Assembly: GCF_038502225.1 (NCBI RefSeq)
Contig: NC_091307.1
Coordinates: forward strand, 27,781,078-27,845,077
Origin: Cherax quadricarinatus
Taxonomy: Eukaryota > Arthropoda > Malacostraca > Decapoda > Parastacidae
Direction: 5' to 3'
DNA: 64,000 bases
The notes beneath the pieces were generated by a model. That model was not told the origin of the DNA. It was given only the letters and a program-made list of their open reading frames with translations, and did not search any database. This document shows, in pieces, positions 29,206 to 39,696 of the stretch (the first letter of the stretch is position 1; every line of letters starts with the position of its first letter). The translations under genes and the position numbers were made by a program.

Positions 29206-29352
29206 GGTGGTGACCTTTTTGATGCCATTGCCAGTGCTACTCGCTATACAGAACAAGATGCCAGTTCTATGGTGAGAGACCTGACCTCAGCTCTTGATTA
29301 CCTCCACCAGAGGTCAATAGTACATAGGGATATAAAACCTGAAAACCTCTTG
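29206..29352 (+). CDS. Dclk: DCLK kinase exon B (catalytic loop)
   Basis: 49 codons, phase 0, acceptor 'tgtattccacag', donor 'GTAATG' at 29353. It reads [16 protein letters not shown]...[18 protein letters not shown]: kinase helices D and E and the catalytic loop with the HRD aspartate and the K and N required for phosphotransfer. The KPEN form is typical of Ser/Thr kinases. The match to DCLK runs the full exon. The donor is weaker than GTAAGT. Confidence 0.93.
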
Positions 29353-30220
29353 GTAATGTCCTAATTATATTTGTTTATTTTGAATAGCTAATGTAAGGAT
29401 GTTAGAGTAGTTGTTCAGTAGAGAAAAAGAATGTGATAGCATGTGTAATTTTTCTGTTTGCAGTTAGAGAAGAGCTGTGCCTGTCTCGTCATCAATTTAT
29501 AATACAGTAGATATTCACTTATCGTGTAATCAATTATTTGGCTTCCAACTTTATCTAGCAATTGTGTTCAGTCTACGGAAATGTTGCATAATCTGGTGAT
29601 CTTAGAAAACTGCTGCTTCAATATTCAAATGCCAATAGACACTTCAGTCATTGACAGAAAAAACAAACTGTAATTCTGGGTTTTGTGCATAGTGATAGTG
29701 TCTTGTCTTCTGAATCATCAGATTACGTCCAATGATTCTGACATTTGTCCTGTACAGGCCAGAACATCGACATCCAGGACCTGTCTGTTTTTATTGTTCC
29801 CAGAGCCATAGGGCACCCGTGCAAGTTTGTATGAGCTTATTCATGCATACACTCGTCATTAAGTCTTCAATTTTCCCTGAATTTACAATTTTGTGTGACT
29901 TTATTAGCATATTAACCCCTTAACTGTCCAAACATTGATCTACGTTTTCACTGCTAGCGCTCTGAATATTTTGAAAAAAAAAAATAACAAATTTAAATAA
30001 AGAAGGCAATTTTCTCTGTGTAATAAGACCAAAAAAAAAAAAAAGGTAAGTACTTACCAAGATATAAGGCCATGAAGTTGGCACTGGATACTCACTTGAC
30101 TGCAACGTGGAGTCCTGCCACTTGCAGAAATGTTGCCGCTATACCTTTTTTCCTTGTATTTTTTTTAATTTGCATTATTTTTATGTTCTGGTAATCACAA
30201 TTTATAGTAGGTAGTAGGTT

Positions 30221-30672
30221 GAAAGAAGAAGAGTAGGTTGATAGACAGCAGCCACCCAGGGAGGTACTACCATCCTACCACATGAGTGTGAAGCTGAAAT
30301 CTGTAATTGTTTTACGTGATGGTAGGATTGCTGGTGTCTTTTTCTGTCACATAAACATGCAAGATTTCAGGTACGTCTTGCTACTCACACTTGGGTCACA
30401 CCACACATGCATGTACAAGCATATATATACATACCCCTTGGGTTTTTCTTCTGTTTTCTTACTAGTTCTTGTTTTTGTTTATTTTCTCTTACCTCCATGG
30501 GGTAACGGAACAGAATTCTTCCTCAGTAAGCCATGTGTGTCATAAGAGGCAACTAAAATGCCGGGAGCAAAGGGCTAGTATCCCCTTCTCCTGTATACAT
30601 TACTAAAATTAAAAAGAAAAACTTTTGTTTTTAAGTCACCCTTCCTCAGCAGGATATAGCTGTTTTGTTGAA
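30221..30672 (+). mobile_element. Short LINE 5'UTR-3'end chimera (SIDE-like)
   Basis: From 'gagtaggttgatagacag' to 'caggatatagctgttttgtt' plus A-rich tail. The inner hairpin here is GTGAAGC...GTTTTAC: two A-to-G changes relative to other copies still allow G-T pairs. Flanks 'tttatagtag' and 'tttgtagtag' may be the target duplication (9 of 10). Confidence 0.82.
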
Positions 30673-31256
30673 AGAAAAAAAATCAGTTTGTAGTAGTTTT
30701 CGTGATTTTATAGCCAATGTTTTTTCTGACACTATTAAGTACAGAAATGGTAATCAGACAGTCACAACAGGTGAACATGTTCATCTGCCTTGGTCTCGTA
30801 CTATTGTCTAGAAATATATGTAAATTATTTATGTGTCCCCGCAATGTTTTTATAGGTATATGAAACTCCTTGAAGTAGGGTGTCAGACAGGTGTGTCAAT
30901 CTACACTGCTGATTGTGCAGTCACTCAATATTGCTGATTGTACACTGTTCCCAGTGAACCTTGGCATGTGTTTTTTTATTTGTTCTCACTGTTACATCTA
31001 TCTGTCTGTTTTTCTGCCTTTGTCTGTGCATGTCTCTGCCTGTGTGTCTCTCTCTACCTGTCTCTCTGTCAGAGACATCTGCTCATGAACCAACAGGTAT
31101 TACACATGTTACAGAATTGCCATGTCTGAAAAAATGGAAATGAGTATTATTTGCCAGTCATGCTCATGCCTCATATCAGCAAGCACAGAATAGCAGTGTA
31201 TGTGGCTTTTTTGGGTTATCATTGGTAATTTACACTATGTATGATAACTGTACATA
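30673..31256. other. Unassigned interspersed sequence
   Basis: No element or gene recognised. Contains a CTGTCTGT/TCTCTG-rich stretch near 31000-31075. Confidence 0.4.
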
Positions 31257-32232
31257 CAGTGGACCCCCGCATAACGATGGCATCACATAGCGATTTTTCC
31301 GCATACCGATTACTTTTATCGCAAAATTTTTGCCGCGCATACCGATTAAAAACCCGCTTACCGATTTTCGTCCGAGACACGTCCAATGTGCCCTCACATG
31401 TGCCGGCCGTCCCATTGTTTACCAGCGAGCCTCCGCGGTAACATCCAAGCATACACTCGGAATATTTCGTATTATTACAGTGTTTTCGGTGCTGTTTCTG
31501 GAAAATAAGTGACCATGGGCCCCAAGAAAGCTTCTAGTGCCAACCCTGTGGTAAAAAGGGTGAGAATTAGTATGGAAATTAAGAAAGATTTTGAAGGGTT
31601 TGGGGCTAACCCTGAGAAGCCTATGCCAGTTGTGGAATCCATTGTGCCTACTTCAAAGATTAAGGAAATGTGTGCACAGTGGGTTGAACTGCAAACCTTT
31701 ATAGATGAAAATCACCCTGACACAGCTGTTGCAAGCCGTGCTGGTGACTATTTCAATGACAATGTTATGGCCCATTTTAGGAAAGTCTTGAAGGAACGGG
31801 AGGTACAGAGCTCTATGGACAGATTTGTTGTGCGACAGAGGTCCAGTGACTCTCAAGCTGGTCCTAGTGGCATTAAAAGAAGAAGGGAAGTAACCCCAGA
31901 AAAGGACTTCCTACCTCAAGTCCTAATGGAAGGGGATTCCCCTTCTAAACAGTAAGAAGATAATGCTCTCCCCTCCTCCCATCCCATCAATCATCACCAG
32001 ATCTTCAATAAAAGTAAGTGTCATGTAATTGTGCATGCCTTTTTCAGTTTGTGTGTATTAAAATTAACATTTCATGTGGTAAAAAAATTTTTTTTTCATA
32101 CTTTTGGGCGTCTTGCACGGATTAATTTTATTTCCATTATTTCTTATGGGGAAAATTCATTCGCATAACGATTATTTCGCATAACGATGAGCCCTCTTGC
32201 ACGGATTAAAATCGTTAACCGGGGGTCCACTG
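31257..32232 (+). mobile_element. Internally deleted Tigger transposon
   Basis: CAGTGGACCCCCGCATAACG at 31257 and GGGGGTCCACTG at 32232, both flanked by TA. 976 bp. Outer regions closely match 24645-26971 in reverse orientation; the middle of the transposase is deleted. Confidence 0.93.
31515..31955 (+). CDS. Deletion-derivative Tigger protein, 146 aa, open
   Basis: ATG at 31515 gives MGPKKASSANPVVKRVRISM...KK, then jumps in frame to DFEGFGANPEKPMPVVES, the acidic/C-terminal region, ending SGIKRRREVTPEKD...SPSKQ. The DNA-binding helices after about residue 25 and all DDE residues are deleted, and the acidic segment is shortened too. The frame survived the deletion. Expression is unknown. If made, the protein could at most interact through its C-terminus. 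Confidence 0.7.
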   Translation: MGPKKASSANPVVKRVRISMEIKKDFEGFGANPEKPMPVVESIVPTSKIKEMCAQWVELQTFIDENHPDTAVASRAGDYFNDNVMAHFRKVLKEREVQSSMDRFVVRQRSSDSQAGPSGIKRRREVTPEKDFLPQVLMEGDSPSKQ

Positions 32233-32684
32233 TATGTGTACCTGTACCTAAATAAACTTACCTAGTCCTTGATTCTGGTTTATGAGTGACTCTGGGACAA
32301 AACAGGCAGACAGGGATAGAGAGAGAGCTAGGCAGCCACCCACCCTCCCAACCGGCTTGCTGAACATGTATTACACGTTACAGAATCGTCTTTCTTTACT
32401 TAGGGCATAGGTTATAGGACCTTCTGAAAGGATGAGACTACCAGTGGTATCAAAATTGAAAGGATATTGCACAAATGTTGCACGTGGGTTATTATCGAGG
32501 TTTTTGATATTTCTTCGACTTACGGCCACATCCATCTCACAGCCACTAAACTCGGGGTCAGCATCACTTTCCTCTTAAAAGGGGAGTGTTAATACGACAT
32601 GGCATTAGTGAATCCCTGGGGTTTGCCACGCTGTTTGCTCTATCTGGCGCTCAATTGAACTGGTGCTTCCACAAGGTACCGAGT
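32233..32684. other. Unassigned interspersed sequence
   Basis: Nothing recognised between the Tigger derivative and the hAT element. The phrase 'catgtattacacgttacaga' resembles one at 31097-31115, so the Tigger derivative may have split a single older sequence. Confidence 0.4.
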
Positions 32685-32811
32685 CAGTGGTTCTTAACCT
32701 TGTTTGAGGTATTGAACCCAGCTAGTTTCATTTGTGCATTCACTGAACCCTTCGTAATTGGAAAAATGAAATGTGATGTCTTCAAAATATGATTTAAATC
32801 AAAACTGCAAA

Positions 32812-33238
32812 TCAGTGTGACTTTTGCTGTTGCCTTTCAGAGACAAGTTCAGAAATACATGGCTTCATCTTGGCAAGTGCCACCCTAGTGTCATTTTCAC
32901 AACAAAGTCTGTTCCTTTTCTTCTTTTTGATGTCTACCATCCTTGAAAAGGATTGCCCACAAAGATACATTGTAACAAATGGCATGAGTATCTCAAGGGC
33001 TTTCTTAGCAATAAGAGGGTATGCTATGATTTGTTGACACCAAAACATTGAGAGCGTTGTTGTTCTGAAGAGTTGCTGTTGAACCTGGCTCTGCTGAAGT
33101 TCAGTGATTTTGTCAAGGTATTCATCATAGACATCTGCTGTTGCAACACTGAACATGAACTGCTGTCTCACTCATGCTAGATACGACTCTCTGGTGGGAA
33201 AGTATCCATCAAGAGACTTTGCGAGCTCATCTAAGGCA
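32812..33238 (-). pseudogene. hAT transposase C-terminal dimerisation domain (ZBED5/SCAND3-like)
   Basis: About 140 codons on -, with a TAG near 33175. Visible: LDELAKSLDGYFP upstream of the stop, then KKALEILMPFVTMYLCGQSF, KKKKRNRLCCENDTRVALA and ending LVSERQQQKSH. The P-F-x-T-x-L-C-E/G-x-x-F-S pattern is the hATC motif. The catalytic core and BED finger are missing. Confidence 0.85.
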
Positions 33239-33303
33239 TGGCAAATGCTTGCTTCAGATGGCTAAGCGGAGCAGAGTGGGGTGAGTGGAACGGATGGAGG
33301 GAC

Positions 33304-33500
33304 GGACAACAACAACAACCACAACCACAACAACCACAACCACAACAACCACAACCACAACAACAACCACAACAACAACAACCACAACCACAACAACAAC
33401 CACAACCACAACAACAACCACAACAACAACCACAACCACAACAACCACAACAACCACCACAACCACCACAACAACCACCACAACAACCACCACAACCGCC
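33304..33500. repeat. CAA/CCA-rich minisatellite
   Basis: Mixed AAC, CAACCA and ACAACC units. It gives long polyT, polyN/H, polyQ/P and polyV frames in different phases. Located inside the hAT derivative. Confidence 0.9.
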
Positions 33501-33795
33501 GCCGCTGCCCCCCCCTCCCCCCCCGCTCGCTCTTTCACACACACTGTGTGTGTGACCTCTGCTGAACCCCTGAGACTGACTCATCGAACTCCTGGGGCTC
33601 AATTGAACCGAGGTTAAAAACCACTATACTAAGTTCCACATTTTTTATTACTATGCACACTGAGTGTTAAGACCCATTCTATACTGCCTAGGCCTATCGT
33701 ACTAAATTTGGAGGCAGGAAAAACAAAACATTGATCTACTGATTGAGCACTAGCAATATGAACGTAGATCAGTGTTTGGACAGTTAAAGGGTTAA

Positions 33796-34165
33796 TGGTA
33801 AGTTTTTTCTGCGAGGTACTTTTTCACACTTGGGGCAAACACTTCATGTATCCACTCAGTAAAGAACTGCCTCATTACCCAAGCATTACTATTAGCCCTC
33901 TACATTACATTGAGTTTACTTTTTATCACATTATTTTTTTTTAAACATTCTTGGGTTTTCAGAGTGGTAGACTAGCAACAGTTTAACTGCAGTCCCCACT
34001 AGCATTACCACACAACAAGAGTGTTAGCTTATCTTTCATGGGCTTGTGTCCTGGTAATGATTTTTCTTCTTATGTAATGTAGGCTCTCCTAGGCATTCTT
34101 TTCCAAGAAAAAACCAGTTTCATCATAATTAAAATCTTGTTGGGGAATAAATTCCTCAATGTCTA
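33796..34165 (-). pseudogene. Tigger transposase remnant (first catalytic aspartate region)
   Basis: On - the frame shows FNYDETGFF followed by a decayed equivalent of the 24943-26700 transposase (the region of calls to KP...MKD and the downstream W-rich segment), with stops and indels. Older than the 24645 copy. Confidence 0.7.
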
Positions 34166-34627
34166 CATGGAGAGCATTTAAATCTGTAGGGAAAGGAAGG
34201 CGGTGTAGGGGTCGTCCTCGAGAAGGTTGAAAGGAAGGGATAAGGGAGATTTTGTGGGCGAGGGGCTTGGACTTCCAGCAGGCGTGTATGAGCGTGTTCG
34301 ATAGGAGTGAATGGAGACGAATGGTATTTGGGACCTGACGATCTGTTGGAGTGTGATCAGGGTAATATTTAGTGAAGGGATTCAGGGAAATCGGTTATTT
34401 TTATATAGCCGGACTTGAGTCCTGGAAATGGGAAGTACAATGCCTGCACTCTAAATATACGTATATGCTTCTAAACTGTTGTGTTCTGAGCACCTCTGCA
34501 AAAACAGTGATTATATGTGAGTGAGGTGAAAGTGTTGAATGATGACAGTATTTTTTTGGGGGGATTTTCTCTCTTTTTGGGTCACCCTGCCTCGGTGAGA
34601 GACGGCCGACTTGTTAAAAAAAAAAAA
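34163..34627 (+). mobile_element. LINE 3'-end fragment, subfamily 1, sense strand
   Basis: Last ~130 coding bases and the 3' UTR with an internal gap (after 'cctgcactctaa' it jumps to 'atatacgtatatgc'), ending in the conserved terminus, 'gacttgtt' and poly-A. Confidence 0.85.
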
Positions 34628-34639
34628 TTCTTCGTGACT

Positions 34640-34765
34640 ACAATGCTCGTCACACCAACTCCAAGGCTGAGGGACTGATTTCCTCATCTTTTGTATATAG
34701 TTCTACTGTCTTCGAATTATGTCCTAGAATTTGTATTGATAAAGCCAGTGGATGGCGGAACGTCT
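34640..34765. mobile_element. Short repeat fragment also present at 43786-43862
   Basis: The phrase 'tattgataaagccagtggatggc' is the inverse of 'gccatccagtggctttatca' at 43812. Probably a SINE or small retroposon; no boxes are clear. Confidence 0.45.
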
Positions 34766-35898
34766 CATTCTGTGTTGAAAAATATTAAAAAAAAAAATTA
34801 TTTTTTCTTAACAAAATCTTAAGAATATTTTTGCAAGTGTTTTAAGGCACAAAAAAAAAATTGCCATCATTACTTACCAAGATATAGAGGCATGAAGTTG
34901 ACAGAAAGTGAACCGCTTACGGCAACATTGGCGACTGCCTCTCACTCAGTAATATTATTTTTACTTTTATTGTACTTTTTTCTTTTAGTTTTTAATATTT
35001 TATTTTTTTCAAGTAACTTTTGTGGCCTGTGAGACCAATACAGTGCATAATGTATGTATATCCACTCATAAACAACACAATAACTGCACAAATATTATCA
35101 CCATTACAATGTTTATAAAACCTGTTTACACACACCAACAATAAGAACAAGTTGTTCATTACTATTGTTCTATAATATATATACACATGTATAGTCACTG
35201 GACACATTCCTAGAACTGCTACAGCTTGTGGAATGTTGTTGTGTGGGGGTTCTTTGTTGTGGATGTGTTGACAGTGGTGTGGCTGGTGTCACAATGATGC
35301 ATTACCACCACTCATTGCTCACACTGTCTTCCACAACAAGCATGTTGTCTTCCCCACCACCCACATGGAAATAAGTCACTTTGACTTTTTTTGGATTATC
35401 CTAGGTTGATGGTTGTCTGTGGTCATCCTTCCTTCCTTCCTTCCTTCCTATCTTCCTTCCTTCCTCTCATCTCTTCTGCCTTCTTTCCTTCCTTTCTTTC
35501 TTTTTCTCTCTTGTTCTTTCTTTTTCTTCCTTCCTTCCTTCTGGTATCCTGGGCATTGCTTTCGGTCACAAACTCCTCAAAAGCATGAAATTCATCTTCA
35601 CTGACACTTACATGTGTGTTAGAGCTATCACTTGGGAAGAGAAGAGTCCCAGATTCACCAGGGAGTCATATTTCTTACTAGGCATGCTGAACAAGGACTA
35701 CTGAAATGGTGTTCCCACAATGCACCACTGGCTCCCCAATTTTTTTTATACTGTGCACACTGATCATGCAGACCCATTCTCTCACATGTAGGCCTACCGC
35801 TTTCTCCTGCTAGACTTGAAGCCGCTAGAATTTTGGCATAGTACTACGGCACCAACACTGGCTCATAAGCCGTAGTACTATGGTACCAACATTGAAAG
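34766..35898. mobile_element. piggyBac-like element, diverged
   Basis: The right part matches the family ('actgtgcacactgatcatgc', 'agacccattctctcacatgt', 'cctaccgctttctcctgcta') and ends ACATTGAAAGGG|TTAA (TTAA 35899-35902). The left end is unclear; the 'agatatagaggcatgaagtt' block resembles 30060. Confidence 0.7.
35420..35560. repeat. TTCC/TTTC pyrimidine-rich repeat
   Basis: Tandem CCTT and TTTC units. Lies within the piggyBac-like element. Confidence 0.85.
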
Positions 35899-36284
35899 GG
35901 TTAACCCTTAAACTGGGATAAATGAACATTTAACATCACACTTACCTTTATTGGCTTATCTTCACTGACTCGACTTGTTGGTGTATGACAGACACGGGGG
36001 GCAAGAGGAAGACAAGTTTATTATGCTTCAACATGATGCTAATATCACTCTACGGCTTATTTATCTATCACAATTCATCTAATATGACATTATAAACAAT
36101 ATTAATAACATAGAAACATAAAATATACTCTAGAATGAATAAAATTTGCCATAATGTGTGAGAGGAGTAAATAGTGTAAGTGTTATTGTTGGGTTAAAGG
36201 GCCACCACTGAGAGAAGCCATGTTGGTGGTGGTGGAGGATTTTGCCTCCACCACCATCACACTTAAACAATGTATGTAATTTAT

Positions 36285-36400
36285 AAATAAGAAATATTTA
36301 CATTTTAATTCATAAATAAGAAATATTTACATTTTAATTCATAAATAAGAAATATTTACATTTTAATTCATAAATAAGAAATATTTACATTTTAATTTAT
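36285..36400. repeat. 29-bp tandem repeat
   Basis: Four copies of 'aattcataaataagaaatatttacatttt'. A single related phrase (taaataagaaaatgtatttataaataagaga) occurs at 53090-53121 inside another Tigger-like element. Confidence 0.85.
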
Positions 36401-36404
36401 AAAC

Positions 36405-36530
36405 AAGTTTATTCAGGTATACACAAATACAGTTACATATATTATCATACATAGCAGCATGTGTAGAGTACCTAGGATAACCCAAAAAAGTCAGAGTGAC
36501 TTAAGTATTTCCACTGGGGTCCTTTTATAT
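36405..36530 (-). mobile_element. SINE tail fragment
   Basis: 'cctaggataacccaaaaaag' and 'tttccactggggtccttt' match the 3' half of the SINE at 6771-7040. The tRNA-like head is absent. Confidence 0.65.
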
Positions 36531-37231
36531 TTACACTTACCTTGGAGATGTTAGTTTAATTAGTTAGCTTGATGGAGGAAATGCTGGCAGAGGTTTAGGG
36601 TAGTGGAAGATAGCAGGCCGGTGGATGTTCAGCGGATGTGTGCACATCCAACAACATTGGAGAGTTACTTTCGTGCCGTTTTTCTATCGCTTACTCGTTT
36701 AACTTACTTGCTACACTGTTAATTCTACGCTTTATCTCTGGCTGGCACTATAACCTTTATCGACACCTGCTGCTTTAGTATTGTACACATCGTAGAATCG
36801 GTGAATCACTGCAGAAGGCACATTCTCCCCTCTCTCTTCCTCCTCCACTTTGGTACTTTGCTACAAGTTTTTTCCTTGAATTTTTATTGTGTTTCTTTCC
36901 TTCTTTATCACAGGGCTGGCACTAGAAACTTTCTACAGGCCCATGGTGGCTTATTTAGCGGTTACAAGCACTAAAGACACTGGAATAATACAAAATATAT
37001 CGCAGGTACACTTGGATTCAACCGAAACAGCTTGTAAACACTGGCACACTGGCTTTACACGGAGTCTTGGGGTGGCTGGGCCCGCTCAGGCCGCGCTCCG
37101 GCTCCATGGACAAGTTCGGGACGAACGTCATTAGATGAGTTTTTCGCCGTTGGTAGAGCCATTTTTTTTTACGCCAAAGAGCGCCGTTAGACGAATTTGC
37201 CATTACTTGATGCCGCCGTTAGTTGAGGGTC

Positions 37232-37574
37232 CACTTGATGGCAACAGTGGTGTAAATGCACCAGCGATATTTACATTTATTGATGCCTAGACATGATTGT
37301 TTTTCTATTTTAGCACTCCAAACATGAGGAATTCATCACCTGTGTGGTTAACCATGATACACTGTGTGGACCCTCATGGCCTTAATTTTTTTTTCAAATG
37401 TACGAATAGATTGAAGACCAAAAGAGTTGCACTAAGGTCAAAATTATTGGCAAGTGATAGATTTGAAGATTCAAAAAATTGTGCATATTAGTGCGTTGGA
37501 CACGGAGCATTTGCATACTAGTATGTCAGACACTTTAAGTGTTAATATTTTTACACACATTAGCCATCTTCAAA
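37232..37574. other. Unassigned interspersed sequence
   Basis: Nothing recognised. Confidence 0.4.
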
Positions 37575-37874
37575 AAAAAAAAAAAAAAAAAAAAGAGGAA
37601 GAAGAAACTCGCCATCATTCATTCAATATCTATCTTGCCACAAGTGTGCAGACATCTAAGTTGAAATGAAACTCCGAACTGCAACTTCCTCAGTACAGTA
37701 CAGTGTAGGCACTGTACTGCTCACTTCCAGGGCTCAAGTCTGGCTAACTGCACTCCCTTTGTAAATATTACCTTACACACAAACAGCTTGTCTCCACTTA
37801 TTTCAGTCTAACATGCTCTCACAAGCCTGTTGGATGCTCAAGCTTCTATCACTTGAAACCCCCTTTATACACAA

Positions 37875-38068
37875 ATAACCCGCACATAAAAGAGAGAAGC
37901 TTACGACGACGTTTCGGTCCGACTTGGACCATTGACAAAGTCACACTAACAGAGGTGGAGCAGGACGGCTATATATAGGCAGGAAGAGGTGGAGGTAGTA
38001 GTAGTGGTAGTAGTAGTAGTAGTAGTAGTACAAGAATTGTATATAATACCGACAGGATGAAATGACAC
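37875..38068. mobile_element. Dispersed repeat with 'cgacgtttcggtcc' motif and (TAG)n
   Basis: Contains 'cgacgtttcggtccgacttg', 'accattgacaaagtcacact' and 'gctatatataggcagg', then TAG repeats. It shares the layout GTTTCGGTC ... TATATATAGGC ... (TAG)n with 60575-60690. Confidence 0.6.
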
Positions 38069-38302
38069 ATGCACAACACCCGGGCATCCCCACCTGGAAT
38101 GACCCCCAACCCCTCTTCTTCCTCCAGAGAGTTATACACCTTGGTATTCTTATTTTGTTCCATCCTCTCTCAGTACCCAAACCACCCTGGTGATCCCACA
38201 TCGCTTTTGAATTTCTGTACTTTGAATACTCTGCATAATATTCACACCACACATTTCTCTCAAAACATTACATCTCTACTACCTCCATCCACCTCCTTGC
38301 TA

Positions 38303-38526
38303 CACTGGAACCTTGGTATACAACCAGCTCCCTACTCAAAACTCAGCACTCAATGAAACAAATACGACCTGCCAGAACTTCGCTGTAAACTATTTTATGT
38401 TTCGTGTTAGTGATAACAGCCAACCATTTAGAAAATTGGTTGGGAAGAACTTGTTCGATACTCAAACGGAGTGGCACTCGAACAGCCTTCTGGAATGAAT
38501 TAAGGTTGCGTACCAAGGTTCCACTG
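38303..38526. mobile_element. Tigger-type MITE, 224 bp
   Basis: Ends CACTGGAACCTTGGTATAC and GTACCAAGGTTCCACTG are inverted repeats flanked by TA (38301-38302, 38527-38528). No coding sequence. Confidence 0.88.
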
Positions 38527-38790
38527 TACTCTGGTGCATTCCAATTTTTGCCTCCATAAGTACTTTTTTTCTTTCCACAGATGCTTTAGCACAGCACCTA
38601 TATTTTTTGCCTTGTTGATTCTGTGATTCATCTCATCTTTCTTAGACCCATCTACAGACACATACTCTCCCAAATAAAAAAATGTAAAGTGACTCGTTGA
38701 ATGAATGAGAGAGAAAGGTAGGTGGAATGTCAAGGTGTCTGTGGAAAGAAAGAGTTTATTATGTTTATGACCAGTTTCTGGTGTGAATAT

Positions 38791-39144
38791 TATTCAGAGA
38801 ATAAAGAACATAGCAATTAGAAGATGCCGTAAAATTGCAGAGTATTTAATTCAGAAAGTGGAGGAGGAAATGTTGAAGTGTTGAAAAAAGACACAAAATG
38901 CAAACACTAGGACAGATATTGGAAATGTTTTGGTCTTGGACCCTTGGTCAGAATGGTTTGACCAAGAGGGTGTATAACTGTGGGATCTCCAGAATTTCTA
39001 TATAGGAGGGGCTATTAAAGGTGAATAATAGATTTTCTAAGTAAAGCAGATGAAAAACTTTTTGGAAGAATGTTATCAAAGTTACAGAATATTATAATAA
39101 AAGTTAGTATATATGTCAGAATTGACATGTGTGGTATATTGCAG
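38791..39144 (+). other. DCLK intron, end of intron B-C
   Basis: No element recognised apart from a weak 'tttggtcttggacccttggtc' phrase at 38931. Ends with acceptor 'ggtatattgcag'. Confidence 0.5.
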
Positions 39145-39291
39145 GTGGCAGAACGAAACAATGGAGGAAAGAGTCTTAAACTGGGAGACTTCGGTCTAGC
39201 TGTAGAAGTGACTGAGCCATTATTTACTGTGTGTGGTACACCTACATATGTTGCTCCAGAAATCCTAAATGAATCAGGTTATGGGTTGAAG
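39145..39291 (+). CDS. Dclk: DCLK kinase exon C (DFG to APE)
   Basis: 49 codons, phase 0, donor 'GTAAGT' at 39292. [20 protein letters not shown]... then [19 protein letters not shown]: the metal-binding DFG, the activation segment and the APE/P+1 region. The spacing matches DCLK with no gap. The activation loop [10 protein letters not shown] is that of CaMK-group kinases. Immediately downstream is an old sense LINE fragment. Confidence 0.93.
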
Positions 39292-39299
39292 GTAAGTTT

Positions 39300-39696
39300 G
39301 ATCTTTAATGGTAATAATAATAGGGAACAAATGGATTTAATAGTTAAAAATGAAAGAGTAGTAGTTAATGGGGGGAGCATGGAGGTACTGGGAAGATGAA
39401 GGTAATGATTTCAAGCATTGGGCAGGGTGGTATAACATCTTGTAGGAGTGAGGAAGAGCCAGATGTGAGTGAGGGGTAAGGGCATGAGGCAGAGGATAGA
39501 ATGGAAGTGGGTAAAGAGGCAAGTAGGTGGGGATATAGTTATGAAGTGGTTGGTGCATTTGTTCAATATGTGTTTTACAGGAAAGGGGGGGAAAGATACC
39601 TAGGGATTGGCAGAGAGCATGCATAGTATCTTTATATAAAGGAAAACAGAAATAAAAGAAAGTGCAAGAATTATAGGGGAATAAGCCTGCTAAGTA
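39300..39696 (+). mobile_element. Old sense-strand LINE linker/RT fragment
   Basis: Matches the linker region on + ('gaacaaatggatttaatagt', 'ggaggtactgggaagatga', 'acctagggattggcagagag', 'ttataggggaataagcctgc'), with many indels. It begins within 10 bases of the exon C donor. Confidence 0.8.

Larger units (their letters stand above)
32685..33626 (-). mobile_element. hAT-superfamily element, internally deleted
   Basis: Left end CAGTGGTTCTTAACC, right end GGTTAAAAACCACTA, with 8-bp flanks TACCGAGT (32677-32684) and TACTAAGT (33627-33634) that agree at 6 of 8, the hAT hallmark. It encodes a hAT C-terminal dimerisation remnant and carries a CAA/CCA repeat where the rest of the transposase would be. 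Confidence 0.85.
29916..33791. mobile_element. piggyBac-like element with TTAA duplication, filled with nested insertions
   Basis: The ends CCCCTTAACTGTCCAAACAT... (29916) and ...GTTTGGACAGTTAAAGGG (33791) are ~28-bp inverted repeats flanked by TTAA (29912-29915, 33792-33795). Own sequence remains at 29916-30200 and 33635-33791. Between lie a short LINE chimera, a Tigger derivative, a hAT derivative and unassigned DNA. Different subfamily from 17514-18584. Confidence 0.85.
29505..34165 (-). mobile_element. Decayed Tigger-like element holding nested insertions
   Basis: TA then CAGTAGATATTCACTTATCG at 29505 looks like a pogo-type end. At 33796-34165 the - strand carries a transposase remnant (DETGFF, then KALPGHKPMKD-like residues). 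The TTAA element 29916-33791 sits between. That both pieces belong to one element is inference; no right terminal repeat is seen because a LINE fragment starts at 34163. Confidence 0.45.
35903..37231 (-). mobile_element. Tigger-like transposon remnant
   Basis: Right end ...GTTAGTTGAGGGTCCAC at 37231. 36900-37140 resembles the promoter/start region of the 24645 element on - ('ctggcactagaaactttct', 'aggcccatggtggcttattt', then 'gtaaacactggc'). The left part carries 'cacacttacctttattgg', as at 24866. Interior transposase is lost; a SINE tail and a 29-bp repeat lie inside. Confidence 0.65.
37575..38790 (-). mobile_element. Old LINE copy, subfamily 2-like, with two nested elements
   Basis: Poly-A at 37573-37594, then a diverged 3' UTR ('gcactgtactgctcacttcc', 'ggctcaagtctggct') and coding remnants on - (CGVNIMQ-like at 38230, RINKAKN and DGSKKDEMNHRI at 38620-38660). 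Interrupted at 37875-38068 and 38303-38526. Confidence 0.75.

Noticed and set aside
31241..31441. Frames crossing the Tigger terminal repeat
   Set aside because: Translation of non-coding terminal sequence.
33231..33617. PolyT, polyQP, polyHN, polyV and Cys/Gly frames
   Set aside because: Five mutually exclusive frames over one CAA/CCA array; no support for any.
37454..37669. Lys/Glu-rich frame
   Set aside because: Runs through the LINE poly-A tail.
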